64,000 bases of DNA from Algoriphagus aquimarinus (GCF_900112005.1 NZ_FOKK01000001.1:310001-374000), one strand, 5' to 3'; positions 1-7,640 are shown, counted from the stretch's first letter. Translations and numbers: made by a program. Notes: generated by a model not told the origin, from the sequence alone.

Positions 1-642
1 AAGAATGCTGTTGAGGCTGAAAAACTCAAAAATGAATTGACAAATCCATCATTTGTTGAATCCTGTGATCTTTCAGATGCAAATCAAGTTGTTGGATTTA
101 TTCCAAAATTGGTTGAGAAGTATGGACTGATCTCAGGATTAGTAAATAATGCTGGAATAGCTAAACCTGCTCCAGACGATATGTCAACTAGTGAATGGTT
201 GAAAATCTGGCAAGAAACGCTTCAAGTAAATACCACAGCGCTTGGTATTCTTTGTAAGGAATTTGTTGAGCATGCACTGAGCAACAAAAACGGTCGAATC
301 GTTAATATCTCTTCCCGTGCTGCTTTTCGTGGAGACACCACAGATTATATCGCATATGCGGCTTCCAAAGGCGCTATAGTAAGCCTTACTAGATCTATTG
401 CTAGACATTATGGTAAACAGGGAATCAAGGCTTTCTTGATCGCCCCCGGTTTCACGCGCACAGACATGGCTGATGAAATTCTATCTGAGTATGGAGAGGA
501 TTTTGCCCTAAATGACATCGCATTGAATGAGCTGACTAAACCGGAGGATATTGCTCCGATGGTGACGCTACTTTGCTCTGGACTAGCAGATCATGCAACT
601 GGTGCCAGCATCGATATCAATGCAGGTTCGTATGTACATTAG
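1..642 (+). CDS. SDR-family oxidoreductase, 5' end cut by window edge
   Basis: The reading frame is open to base 1, so the N-terminal TGxxxGxG nucleotide-binding loop lies outside the window. The visible 213 codons hold the rest of a classical short-chain dehydrogenase: NNAG at visible residues 49-52, an ISS catalytic-serine strand near 103-105, and a Y-x3-K catalytic pair (YAASK, about 119-123), followed by the APG(F)TRTDM segment typical of FabG-like enzymes. Such proteins use NAD(P)H to reduce or oxidise carbonyl/hydroxyl groups; the substrate cannot be told. An internal TTG at 37 would give a shorter protein but is unlikely to be the true start. Confidence 0.9.
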   Translation, partial: KNAVEAEKLKNELTNPSFVESCDLSDANQVVGFIPKLVEKYGLISGLVNNAGIAKPAPDDMSTSEWLKIWQETLQVNTTALGILCKEFVEHALSNKNGRIVNISSRAAFRGDTTDYIAYAASKGAIVSLTRSIARHYGKQGIKAFLIAPGFTRTDMADEILSEYGEDFALNDIALNELTKPEDIAPMVTLLCSGLADHATGASIDINAGSYVH

Positions 643-671
643 TCACAAATGAATCACTAAGCAAAAAACAC

Positions 672-1265
672 ATGCCTCAAAGGCAAAAAACCAACGATAT
701 CCTTTCGCCAGAATTAGTCAAAATTCTGAAGATCTTCGGCTCGATATCAATAGCTCTAGTAGTTGTACTTTCATTTTTCAATACTAAACGAGCCAATAAC
801 ACTGGGGATGATCTCACTTTCCGAATGAGTTCTTCTTCACGCTTATATTTTTTGAATATGCGCGCGATCAAATATGACAGAGAAACTAGATCAGATGCTG
901 GCATGGTTCTATTCCGTCATGGGAAAAGAGAAATTTCTAAGACTGAGCCTTCGTTGGATTTGGTGATAATTCTCAATAGCCAAAAAGATGAGGCTTACCT
1001 TTATCTAGAACCTGTAAATGTAGATTGGCCTTTGGAAATTCGTGCTTCTAAGGACGACAAAGTGAAAGTATTCCAAGTTCTAAATGGAAATAATTCAGAG
1101 TTTTTAGCGTATGTGAGACTACTTGAGCCTTGGATAGCCGATGATGCTAAGTTTGAGATTAAGAATGAATCTGTTTGGACTTCTTTTTGGTCAAAACCAA
1201 AAGAAAAGGAAGCTTTACAAACTATATTGGAAGACTATTTTAGATTGATAAATGAACCAGAATGA
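672..1265 (+). CDS. Membrane-anchored hypothetical protein
   Basis: The protein has 197 residues and I do not recognise a family. One hydrophobic helix (about residues 18-36) follows a short polar N-terminus, and the rest is a mixed soluble domain, so it is probably a single-pass inner-membrane protein. The frame is open upstream to 573, but the ATG at 672 was chosen because the upstream part overlaps the SDR gene and reads as non-coding. It lies 29 bp after the SDR gene, and its last 14 bases overlap the start of the following thioesterase, so the three are probably cotranscribed. Confidence 0.6.
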   Translation: MPQRQKTNDILSPELVKILKIFGSISIALVVVLSFFNTKRANNTGDDLTFRMSSSSRLYFLNMRAIKYDRETRSDAGMVLFRHGKREISKTEPSLDLVIILNSQKDEAYLYLEPVNVDWPLEIRASKDDKVKVFQVLNGNNSEFLAYVRLLEPWIADDAKFEIKNESVWTSFWSKPKEKEALQTILEDYFRLINEPE

Positions 1266-1725
1266 CCCAATGGGAGAACCTAATTCGCAGTTAGAACAAT
1301 TCAAGAAGTTAATTGGCCAAAAGCTAGATAAAACACCATCAATGGCCGGAAATTGGCTTGGAGGTACACTTCTGGAAATAGAGAAAGGTTTCATTAAAGT
1401 CACCTACACGGTAACTTCTGCAATGTGTAATCCGGCAAGAATTCTCCACGGTGGCGTGGCATCACTGATGATGGATGATGTAATCGGTATAGCAAACTTT
1501 GTGGCGGGATCTGAATACCTGATGACAAGCATCAATTTGAATGTTGATTTTTTATCTGCTGCACAGATTGGAGAGAAATTAGAAGTGTCTGCAAAATTAG
1601 TTCGGTCGGGCTCAAACCTAAATCATTGGGAAGCCGTAATCATTAAAGATTCAGGTAAACTAGTGGCTAAATCGAGCTCAAATATGATTAAAACACATAT
1701 AAAGCTGAGTGAACTTGGGTTTTAA
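1252..1725 (+). CDS. PaaI-type hotdog-fold thioesterase
   Basis: The 157-residue protein matches the PaaI/acyl-CoA thioesterase group. It has the HGGV active-site segment at about residues 66-69, followed by SLMMDDVIGIAN, the usual start of the long hotdog helix, and a final strand region ending in K-S-S-S-N-M. Such enzymes hydrolyse acyl-CoA thioesters in the cytoplasm; the acyl group is unknown. The start ATG overlaps the end of the preceding gene by 14 bp, which suggests translational coupling. Confidence 0.85.
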   Translation: MNQNDPMGEPNSQLEQFKKLIGQKLDKTPSMAGNWLGGTLLEIEKGFIKVTYTVTSAMCNPARILHGGVASLMMDDVIGIANFVAGSEYLMTSINLNVDFLSAAQIGEKLEVSAKLVRSGSNLNHWEAVIIKDSGKLVAKSSSNMIKTHIKLSELGF

Positions 1726-1764
1726 ACTTTTGCACAATTTAATCTCACACAAATAAAATCGAGC

Positions 1765-2178
1765 ATGAAAAAAATCGTACTCCTTGCCTTCTTTGGGCTA
1801 TTTTCTCTCACTGTATTCTCACAAACTACTATCACTTTTCACCAAAGTAACCTGCCATTCATAGGTGTTAATTACCAATTTGGTGAACGATTTATACCAG
1901 AATTTCGAGTTGGTACAGATTCCTATTTTGAAAATATGTCAGCAGAACTTGCAGCCAACTACATTTTCAAAAAAACAGATCGTTTTGAGTTTTATGGTGG
2001 AGCAGGCTTAAGAGTAAGAAGTTTTGACGGCGTTGTGGTTCCTATAGGCTTGAATATTTATCCTTTTGAGCAGAAAGACTTTGGATTTCATATCGAAGGA
2101 GCACCAATAATTGGTTTCAATGATGATTCGATTTTCCGAGGCTCATTTGGCCTTAGATACCGATTTGTTAAAAATTAG
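1765..2178 (+). CDS. Small outer-membrane beta-barrel-like protein
   Basis: The 137-residue protein has a clear Sec signal peptide (about 19 residues, ending VFSQ). The mature part alternates aromatic and polar residues in short strands (FEFYGGAGLRVR, FGFHIEGAP) and ends with LRYRFVKN, all in the style of small Bacteroidota outer-membrane barrels. No enzyme motif is visible. Its 3' end overlaps the convergent methyltransferase gene by four bases, with no terminator hairpin between them. Confidence 0.65.
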   Translation: MKKIVLLAFFGLFSLTVFSQTTITFHQSNLPFIGVNYQFGERFIPEFRVGTDSYFENMSAELAANYIFKKTDRFEFYGGAGLRVRSFDGVVVPIGLNIYPFEQKDFGFHIEGAPIIGFNDDSIFRGSFGLRYRFVKN

Positions 2179-2708
2179 AATTGCTCCATTTTCACCATCA
2201 GATCCCAAACCGCTATTCCTAGCGACACAGAGATATTCAAGGAGTGCTTGGTGCCCAATTGTGGGATTTCCAAGACTGCATCACAGGCATTAAGCACTTC
2301 TTCTTCTACCCCAAAAACCTCATTTCCGAATACTAACGCATATTTTTTTCCTTTTTCAGGAGTAAAATCATTCAGCTTTATTGAGCGATCTACCTGCTCC
2401 AAAGCGCATATCTGATAGCCTTCAGCTCTCAATTTTTCCATTGCTAGCATAGTGTTCAGACAATATTCCCAAGCGACAGACTCGGTCGCACCTAAGGCAG
2501 TTTTCTGAATGTCACGATGAGGAGGCGTACCCGTAATTCCACAGAGGTAAATTTTCTCTACACCAAAAGCATCGCCAGTTCGAAAAGCAGAACCGACATT
2601 ATTTAGACTTCGAACATTGTCCAGAACGAGCACGATTGGCGATTTATCCATTTCCTTAAACTCTTCTACAGAGACTCTTTCGAGCTCGTCCATGCTTAAT
2701 TTTTTCAT
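2175..2708 (-). CDS. TrmH/SpoU-family RNA methyltransferase
   Basis: The 177-residue protein is a compact SPOUT methyltransferase. Motif 1 is visible at about residues 31-44 (NVRSLNNVGSAFRT), motif 2 at about 125-135 (ALVFGNEVFGV) and motif 3 at about 147-165 (IPQLGTKHSLNISVSLGIA). These form the trefoil-knot SAM site used for 2'-O-ribose methylation of tRNA or rRNA. It lacks the N-terminal substrate domain found in RlmB, so the target is unclear. It is divergent from mutS across a 92-bp gap that contains a perfect inverted repeat. Confidence 0.87.
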   Translation of the reverse strand: MKKLSMDELERVSVEEFKEMDKSPIVLVLDNVRSLNNVGSAFRTGDAFGVEKIYLCGITGTPPHRDIQKTALGATESVAWEYCLNTMLAMEKLRAEGYQICALEQVDRSIKLNDFTPEKGKKYALVFGNEVFGVEEEVLNACDAVLEIPQLGTKHSLNISVSLGIAVWDLMVKMEQF

Positions 2709-2744
2709 CCTTTTTTGTTCTGCTTTATGAATGGCTTATTTTCG

Positions 2745-2767
2745 GGGATATTCCCTTCGAATATCCC
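2745..2767. promoter_or_regulatory. Perfect inverted repeat between trmH-like gene and mutS
   Basis: Nine bases (GGGATATTC) are repeated in inverse orientation after a 5-base spacer. The element lies in the divergent promoter region of the methyltransferase and mutS. It could be an operator or an RNA hairpin in the mutS leader. No known regulator is recognised. Confidence 0.4.
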
Positions 2768-2800
2768 TCCCAAAATTAGTATAAAAGTAAGCATACCCCC

Positions 2801-5407
2801 ATGAGTAAGTCAAAAGACGTAAAAGAAACGCCCTTAATGAAGCAGTATAATGCGATAAAAGCCAAGCATCCGGGTGCCTTGCTGCTTTTTCGGGTTGGGG
2901 ATTTTTATGAGACTTTTGGTGAAGATGCCGTCCGGGCCAGCAAAATTCTGGATATCGTGCTGACTAAGCGCGGTAATGGCGCAGCGACATTTATTGAACT
3001 GGCAGGTTTTCCACATCATTCTTTGGATACTTATTTGCCAAAGTTGGTGCGAGCTGGGAATCGCGTTGCCATCTGCGATCAGCTAGAAGATCCTAAGTCG
3101 GTCAAAGGCATCGTTAAGCGTGGAGTGACGGAATTAGTGACTCCAGGGCTATCCTTTAATGATCAGGTTCTTGACACGAAGAAAAATAACTATTTGGCCT
3201 CGATTTCTTTTGGAAAGGATAAGCATGGTATAGCCTTCCTAGACCTTTCTACGGGAGAATTTATGTGTGCGGAGGGTACTTCATCCTATCTCGAAAAGCT
3301 GATTCAAAGCTTTGCGCCTTCAGAAATTATTTATTCGAAAGCAGCTAAGAAACTAGCAACTGACATGCTGAAGAATGATTTTATCACTTTTCACTGCGAG
3401 GATTGGGTTTACCAATATGACTTTACCTACGAAAAGCTCAAAACGCATTTTGGTACAGCCAACCTGAAAGGGTTTGGTATAGAAGAAATCGAAACAGGAA
3501 TCATAGCTGCTGGTGCTATTTTGTATTATTTGGAAGAAACTGAGCACAAAGAGATTCAGCATATTTCTTCGATTTCAAGAATTGCTGAGGAGAAATATGT
3601 GTGGTTGGACAAATTCACTATTCGAAATCTGGAGCTTGTATTTCCGCAGCATGAAGGTGGAGTTCCTTTGATTAATATCCTCGATCAGACGGTGACGCCT
3701 ATGGGTTCGCGAATGATGAAAAAGTGGATGGTGCTGCCGCTTAAAGAGAAATCAACCATTGAGGAACGATTAAATGTTGTTGACTTTTTCTACCAAAATG
3801 AATCGCTGATAACTGAAATGGTCGATCCTCTGAAGCATATCGGTGATCTGGAGCGATTGATTTCTAAAGTAGTAGTAGGTAGGGCAAATCCTCGTGAGAT
3901 TAATCAAATCAAGCGTGCGCTAGTTAACATTTTACCAATCAAAGAGCTTCTCAAAAATCAGAAAAATCCTACGCTTCAGAGACTTTCTGATCAGTTGCAT
4001 CCATGTGAATTTCTACGCGAAAAAATAGACAAGGAGCTCAAGGAAGATGCTCCAATGCTTACGCATCAGGGTGGCATAATAAGGGATGGGGTAGATGCGG
4101 AGTTGGATGAATACCGTGGTTTGGCAAATACCGGAAAGGATTTTCTGGTTCAAATCCAACAACGGGAAGTTCAGAAAACTGGGATTACTTCTCTGAAAAT
4201 AGCTTTCAACAAGGTTTTCGGATACTATCTTGAAGTGACTCATTCGCATAAAGACAAGGTGCCTGCAGAGTGGATTCGAAAGCAAACCCTAGTAAATGCT
4301 GAGCGATACATCACGCCAGAACTGAAGGAATACGAGGACAAAATCCTAAATGCTGAGGATAAAATGATTGCAATTGAGCAACGCTTTTTTCTGGCACTGA
4401 TTCAGGAAACTGCTCAATTTGTGACACAAATTCAACAAAATGCGAGAGTACTGGGCACATTAGATGTTTTACTTTCTTTTGCGCAGGTAGCACTTTCCAA
4501 CAATTATTGTAGGCCAAAAATCTCTGATACAGAAACCTTGGAAATCAAAGATGGTCGTCATCCGGTGATTGAGAAGCAATTGCCTCCAGGCGACAATTAT
4601 GTGCCTAATGATATTTACCTAGATCACGATTCACAACAGATCATGATCATCACTGGCCCCAATATGGCCGGTAAGTCCGCTCTGCTGCGTCAAACGGCAC
4701 TGACAGTACTTATGGCTCAGATGGGAAGCTTTGTGCCCGCATCCTTTGCGAGAATAGGGATTATCGACAAGGTTTTCACGCGTGTGGGAGCTTCGGATAA
4801 TCTTTCCAAAGGTGAATCCACCTTTATGGTCGAGATGACCGAGACCGCCAGTATTTTGAATAACCTATCTGATAGAAGTCTAGTGCTGATGGATGAGATT
4901 GGCCGGGGAACGTCCACTTATGATGGGATTTCCATTGCTTGGTCAATTGTAGAATACTTGCACAATCATCCTACTTTTCGTGCTAAGACACTTTTTGCAA
5001 CGCATTATCATGAGTTAAATCAGCTTGCTGCCGATTTTCCTAAAATCAAGAATTTCAATGTTTCCGTGAAGGAAGTGGGGAACAAGGTGATTTTTATGCG
5101 AAAGTTAAAGGCTGGAGGAAGTGAGCACAGTTTTGGTATTCACGTAGCACAGATGGCTGGTATGCCTAATCCCGTAGTGTTGAGAGCGGCTGAGATTATG
5201 TCTCATTTGGAAAAAGACAAGGCTGTGGCTGATCAAAAGGAAAAAGTTAAATCTATACCTAAGAATAATTATCAGCTAAGCATGTTTGAGTTGGATCCTA
5301 AATTTCAGGAGGCAAAAGATTTGATTGAAGGAATAGATATCAATGCTATCTCTCCGATCGAAGCTCTTTTGAAGCTGCATGAGATCAAAAAGAAAATTGA
5401 AACTTAA
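2801..5407 (+). CDS. mutS: DNA mismatch repair protein MutS
   Basis: MutS recognises mismatched or looped base pairs and starts mismatch repair with MutL. The 868-residue length is normal. The mismatch-reading motif is intact (GDFYETF, Phe35 and Glu37). The core and clamp domains follow, then the C-terminal ABC-type ATPase: Walker A GPNMAGKS near residue 619, Walker B with signature VLMDEIGRGTSTYDG near 694, and the ATHYHEL switch histidine. The C-terminal helix-turn-helix dimerisation region is present. It is monocistronic and divergent from the TrmH-like gene. Confidence 0.98.
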   Translation: MSKSKDVKETPLMKQYNAIKAKHPGALLLFRVGDFYETFGEDAVRASKILDIVLTKRGNGAATFIELAGFPHHSLDTYLPKLVRAGNRVAICDQLEDPKSVKGIVKRGVTELVTPGLSFNDQVLDTKKNNYLASISFGKDKHGIAFLDLSTGEFMCAEGTSSYLEKLIQSFAPSEIIYSKAAKKLATDMLKNDFITFHCEDWVYQYDFTYEKLKTHFGTANLKGFGIEEIETGIIAAGAILYYLEETEHKEIQHISSISRIAEEKYVWLDKFTIRNLELVFPQHEGGVPLINILDQTVTPMGSRMMKKWMVLPLKEKSTIEERLNVVDFFYQNESLITEMVDPLKHIGDLERLISKVVVGRANPREINQIKRALVNILPIKELLKNQKNPTLQRLSDQLHPCEFLREKIDKELKEDAPMLTHQGGIIRDGVDAELDEYRGLANTGKDFLVQIQQREVQKTGITSLKIAFNKVFGYYLEVTHSHKDKVPAEWIRKQTLVNAERYITPELKEYEDKILNAEDKMIAIEQRFFLALIQETAQFVTQIQQNARVLGTLDVLLSFAQVALSNNYCRPKISDTETLEIKDGRHPVIEKQLPPGDNYVPNDIYLDHDSQQIMIITGPNMAGKSALLRQTALTVLMAQMGSFVPASFARIGIIDKVFTRVGASDNLSKGESTFMVEMTETASILNNLSDRSLVLMDEIGRGTSTYDGISIAWSIVEYLHNHPTFRAKTLFATHYHELNQLAADFPKIKNFNVSVKEVGNKVIFMRKLKAGGSEHSFGIHVAQMAGMPNPVVLRAAEIMSHLEKDKAVADQKEKVKSIPKNNYQLSMFELDPKFQEAKDLIEGIDINAISPIEALLKLHEIKKKIET

Positions 5408-5457
5408 GAAATTAATTTCCGTGTGTTAACGTAGTTTTTCTTGTATATAGATTTTTT

Positions 5458-6255
5458 ATGGATAAAGTATTATTGAAAGATTTGCGCAAACAAAATAAGT
5501 ACACTCAATTTTTTCAGGAGTGGAATGAGCAAGAATTTCAAGAGCACCCTGAGGAAGAGAGGAAAATGGAGGAATTGGAGCAGTTGAGCCAAAACATCGG
5601 CATGCGTGAAGGACTGACGATTGCTTGTTTTGACTATAGAAATTTGAGCTTAGCTTTTTTTACTGGGAATATAAGGGAATTGACAGGCTATCCTGCATCT
5701 ATGTTTCGGGAGAAGGGGATGGAAACCACTTTTAGCATGACACATCCTGAGGATAGGACGGAGATTGTTCGTTTTCAGAAAATAGTTTTTGATAGTTTCC
5801 ATCAACTGACGCTAGCAGAAAAACACACCTTTGAATTCTCATACACCACACGCTGGGTTCATCGTATTACGAATAAAGTCACCTGGGTTTTGGGAAAAGT
5901 TCGCCCTTATTTGATAGATTCTGCGGGAAATTTTGCAATGGATTTACACATTATCATGCAGCTACATACCCCTCCCAAAACGACTGGGTATGATTGGAAT
6001 TACTCTTATCAAAAAGAAGATGGTACCCGAATATTTGTAAGTAAGAATTCTCCGAATAGTAGGATAGTTTCTCTTACGAAAAAGGAGAAAGAGATCGTAT
6101 CCTTGATTTTGGAAGGAAAAGAGTCCAAGGATATTGCTGAGGACTTGAATATTTCTATAAATACCGTAGCTACACATCGAAAAAACATCCTAAAAAAGCT
6201 CAACGCTAGGAATGTTGGAGAAATGGTAAAAATATTATCAATTTATCCATTTTGA
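5458..6255 (+). CDS. PAS-like sensor with LuxR-type DNA-binding domain
   Basis: The 265-residue cytoplasmic protein has two parts. Residues about 50-170 resemble a PAS fold (IRELTGYPASMF, then THPEDR, typical of PAS/PAC edges). Residues about 200-262 form a LuxR/GerE helix-turn-helix (LTKKEKEIVSLILEGKESKDIA, then INTVATHRKNILKKL). There is no receiver domain or kinase. This architecture is common in Bacteroidota as a one-component regulator. The ligand and targets are unknown, and no adjacent gene is an obvious target. Confidence 0.85.
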   Translation: MDKVLLKDLRKQNKYTQFFQEWNEQEFQEHPEEERKMEELEQLSQNIGMREGLTIACFDYRNLSLAFFTGNIRELTGYPASMFREKGMETTFSMTHPEDRTEIVRFQKIVFDSFHQLTLAEKHTFEFSYTTRWVHRITNKVTWVLGKVRPYLIDSAGNFAMDLHIIMQLHTPPKTTGYDWNYSYQKEDGTRIFVSKNSPNSRIVSLTKKEKEIVSLILEGKESKDIAEDLNISINTVATHRKNILKKLNARNVGEMVKILSIYPF

Positions 6256-6324
6256 TATTGTCTTGAAAATCAAGGATAAGCGGTATTATTGGAAGTATTT
6301 GTGAAAAAATTAATTAGCAGGTTC

Positions 6325-6354
6325 TTGCATATTTATAGATGACTCTTACCTTTG
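6325..6354 (+). promoter_or_regulatory. Probable Bacteroidota promoter for tRNA-Gly
   Basis: A TTG at 6325 (-33-like) is followed, after about 19 bases, by TACCTTTG at 6347-6354, an exact match to the TAnnTTTG -7 element of Bacteroidota housekeeping promoters. It sits about 42 bases upstream of the tRNA. Confidence 0.6.
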
Positions 6355-6396
6355 CATCCACAATTCAACTGGATCACGTTTCAGTTAACAACAAAA

Positions 6397-6469
<73 letters not shown>

Positions 6470-6472
6470 CAA

Positions 6473-6500
6473 AAAGCCCTTGATTCAAGGGCTTTCTTGT
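6473..6500 (+). terminator. Intrinsic terminator after tRNA-Gly
   Basis: An 11-base arm (AAAGCCCTTGA) and its complement are followed by a T-rich tail. It lies four bases past the tRNA end. Confidence 0.75.
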
Positions 6501-6552
6501 TATAGGGTATTTATAGCTTGGAAACGTCCAAGCGAAGCCTAGATTGTCTGAT

Positions 6553-6568
6553 TCCGATTGCTATCGGG
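6553..6568. repeat. Short palindromic repeat (CCGAT-tgct-ATCGG)
   Basis: A small perfect 5-bp hairpin with a 4-base loop lies between the two tRNA genes. Elements of this CCGATNNNNATCGG type recur between genes in Cytophagales; that is from memory, and only one copy was noticed in this window. Confidence 0.35.
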
Positions 6569-6611
6569 AGAAGCACCAAAGAAAAAATCTATATTTTAGG
6601 ATATAGATTAA

Positions 6612-6695
6612 GCCGGGATGGTGGAATAGGTAGACACGCAAGACTTAAAATCTTGTGAGCGTAAGCTCGTGCGGGTTCGATTCCCGCTCCTGGTA
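6612..6695 (+). tRNA. tRNA-Leu(TAA)
   Basis: This is an 84-base class II tRNA with a long variable arm (GAGCGTAAGCTC). The anticodon stem-loop is CAAGA-CTTAAAA-TCTTG, giving anticodon TAA. The T arm is GCGGG-TTCGATT-CCCGC. The acceptor stem GCCGGGA/TCCTGGT contains two G-T wobbles (1-72 and 4-69). CCA is not encoded. The 3' half, from the anticodon loop onward, is repeated twice downstream together with a GIY-YIG gene. Confidence 0.95.
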
Positions 6696-6699
6696 CATA

Positions 6700-6726
6700 A
6701 GCCTCGTAGAAATACGGGGCTTTTTG
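6700..6726 (+). terminator. Terminator after tRNA-Leu (first copy)
   Basis: AGCCTCGTA/TACGGGGCT stem with a GAAA loop and TTTTTG tail. The same hairpin recurs after each tRNA-Leu fragment. Confidence 0.8.
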
Positions 6727-6734
6727 TTTAAATT

Positions 6735-6968
6735 TTGTTTGTGTTTACTGTCTATGCCATATCAAGTATTGGAAAAACCTATATCTATGTAGGCATGACT
6801 TCTAATTTGGAAGACCGACTTAATCGGCACAATTCGGGATATGAGAAAACTACCCGACCCTACCATCCATTTCGGCTAATCTATCAAAAGGACTTTCTGA
6901 CTAGAGCTTTAGCGCGTGAATATGAAAAATTCATTAAGACAACTAGAGGAAAGCGTACCATTTTGTAG
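6735..6968 (+). CDS. Small GIY-YIG nuclease-domain protein, copy 1
   Basis: The 77-residue protein is a stand-alone GIY-YIG domain of the UPF0213/YhbQ type: VYAISS...TYIYVG gives the GIY and YIG strands (about residues 6-21), EDRLNRHNSG holds the catalytic arginine and histidine, and the helix with LAREYEKFIK carries the glutamate. Such domains cut DNA one strand at a time and are also used by homing endonucleases. The start is TTG at 6735 or GTG at 6741; no ATG is available. The gene begins just after the tRNA-Leu terminator. Its TAG stop ends two bases before a duplicated tRNA-Leu 3' half, so gene and tRNA fragment form one repeating unit. Confidence 0.75.
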   Translation: MFVFTVYAISSIGKTYIYVGMTSNLEDRLNRHNSGYEKTTRPYHPFRLIYQKDFLTRALAREYEKFIKTTRGKRTIL

Positions 6969-6969
6969 T

Positions 6970-7040
6970 CTTAAAATCTTGTGAGCGTAAGTCCGTTCGG
7001 GCCTGCCTGTAGCAGACAGGTTCGATTCCCGCTCCTGGTA
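6970..7040 (+). pseudogene. tRNA-Leu 3'-half fragment, copy 2
   Basis: This repeats the tRNA-Leu sequence from the anticodon loop (CTTAAAA) to the discriminator base, but has no 5' half. It is broken in two ways: the variable arm is altered, and a 19-base imperfect palindrome (7002-7020) sits between the 5' strand of the T stem and the T loop. It cannot fold into a tRNA. Confidence 0.85.
7002..7020. repeat. 19-bp palindrome inserted in tRNA fragment (copy A)
   Basis: CCTGCCTG and CAGACAGG form an imperfect 8-bp hairpin (one mismatch) around a TAG loop. It is absent from the intact tRNA and present at the same point in the next fragment. Confidence 0.7.
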
Positions 7041-7044
7041 CATA

Positions 7045-7071
7045 AGCCTCGTAGAAATACGGGGCTTTTTG
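7045..7071 (+). terminator. Terminator after tRNA-Leu fragment (second copy)
   Basis: Identical to the hairpin at 6700-6726, carried along in the duplicated unit. Confidence 0.75.
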
Positions 7072-7079
7072 TTTAAATT

Positions 7080-7313
7080 TTGTTTGTGTTTACTGTCTAT
7101 GCCATATCAAGTATTGGAAAAACCTATATCTATGTAGGCATGACTTCTAATTTGGAAGACCGACTTAATCGGCACAATTCGGGATATGAGAAAACTACCC
7201 GACCCTACCATCCATTTCGGCTAATCTATCAAAAGGACTTTCTGACTAGAGCCTTAGCACGTGAACATGAAAAATTCATTAAGACAACTAGAGGGAAGCG
7301 TACCATTTTGTAG
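7080..7313 (+). CDS. Small GIY-YIG nuclease-domain protein, copy 2
   Basis: This is the tandem duplicate of the gene at 6735. The 77-residue products differ at one visible position (Tyr to His in the C-terminal RE-x-EKF segment); the few other base changes are silent. Keeping the frame open with mostly silent differences suggests either very recent duplication or selection on the protein. The start (TTG or GTG), upstream terminator and downstream tRNA fragment are arranged as in copy 1. Confidence 0.75.
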   Translation: MFVFTVYAISSIGKTYIYVGMTSNLEDRLNRHNSGYEKTTRPYHPFRLIYQKDFLTRALAREHEKFIKTTRGKRTIL

Positions 7314-7314
7314 T

Positions 7315-7385
7315 CTTAAAATCTTGTGAGCGTAAGCTCGTGCGGGCCTGCCTGTAGCAGACAGGTTCGATTCCCGCTCCTGGTA
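7315..7385 (+). pseudogene. tRNA-Leu 3'-half fragment, copy 3
   Basis: This is again the tRNA-Leu 3' half starting in the anticodon loop. Its variable arm matches the intact tRNA better than copy 2 does, but it carries the same 19-base palindrome (7347-7365) in the T arm. It has no 5' half, so it is not a working tRNA. A copy of the terminator follows. Confidence 0.85.
7347..7365. repeat. 19-bp palindrome inserted in tRNA fragment (copy B)
   Basis: Same sequence and same insertion point as 7002-7020. Confidence 0.7.
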
Positions 7386-7389
7386 CATA

Positions 7390-7416
7390 AGCCTCGTAGA
7401 AATACGGGGCTTTTTG
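7390..7416 (+). terminator. Terminator after tRNA-Leu fragment (third copy)
   Basis: Third copy of the AGCCTCGTA/TACGGGGCT hairpin with its T tail. Confidence 0.75.
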
Positions 7417-7542
7417 TTTTTATACACTTTTTTCCAACTAGGCTTAAACCCTGCTCCCCAAAAAACTCCCCCTCATCGCACCATTTAACAAACGAAAAGG
7501 AACTTGCATGCCCTGTTTAGGGCTTATTCTATAGAATAAAAT

Positions 7543-7550
7543 TATATTTG
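7543..7550 (+). promoter_or_regulatory. Candidate -7 box for betB
   Basis: TATATTTG fits TAnnTTTG and lies about 90 bases before the betB start. Two small dyads (GCCCT-gttt-AGGGC and TTCTATAGAA) lie just upstream and could be regulatory. No -33 TTG was seen at the right spacing. Confidence 0.35.
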
Positions 7551-7640
7551 GAGCTGAGGTGATTTCTTCTGTAGTGAAACCCATGATATGCATTTGGGAA
7601 ATTTGTTCACTCCTCCAATTCAATCCAATACACATTATTG

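Larger units (their letters stand above)
6644..7419 (+). repeat. Tandem unit: tRNA-Leu 3' half + terminator + GIY-YIG gene
   Basis: Three copies of the tRNA-Leu 3' half (from 6644, 6970 and 7315, all starting inside the anticodon loop) bracket two near-identical GIY-YIG genes, with a terminator hairpin after each tRNA segment. Unit 1 (6644-6969) is 326 bp. Unit 2 (6970-7314) is 345 bp; the difference is a 19-bp palindrome in the T arm of the second copy. The third copy ends near 7419 without a nuclease gene. The two genes differ at only a few positions, so the duplication is recent or kept homogenised. Confidence 0.9.

Noticed and set aside
6612..7385. A group I intron in the anticodon loop of tRNA-Leu(TAA), as in cyanobacteria, with a GIY-YIG homing gene
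   Set aside because: The first tRNA is complete and uninterrupted; the downstream copies lack a 5' half, and there is no room for an intron core in the ~250 bases between.
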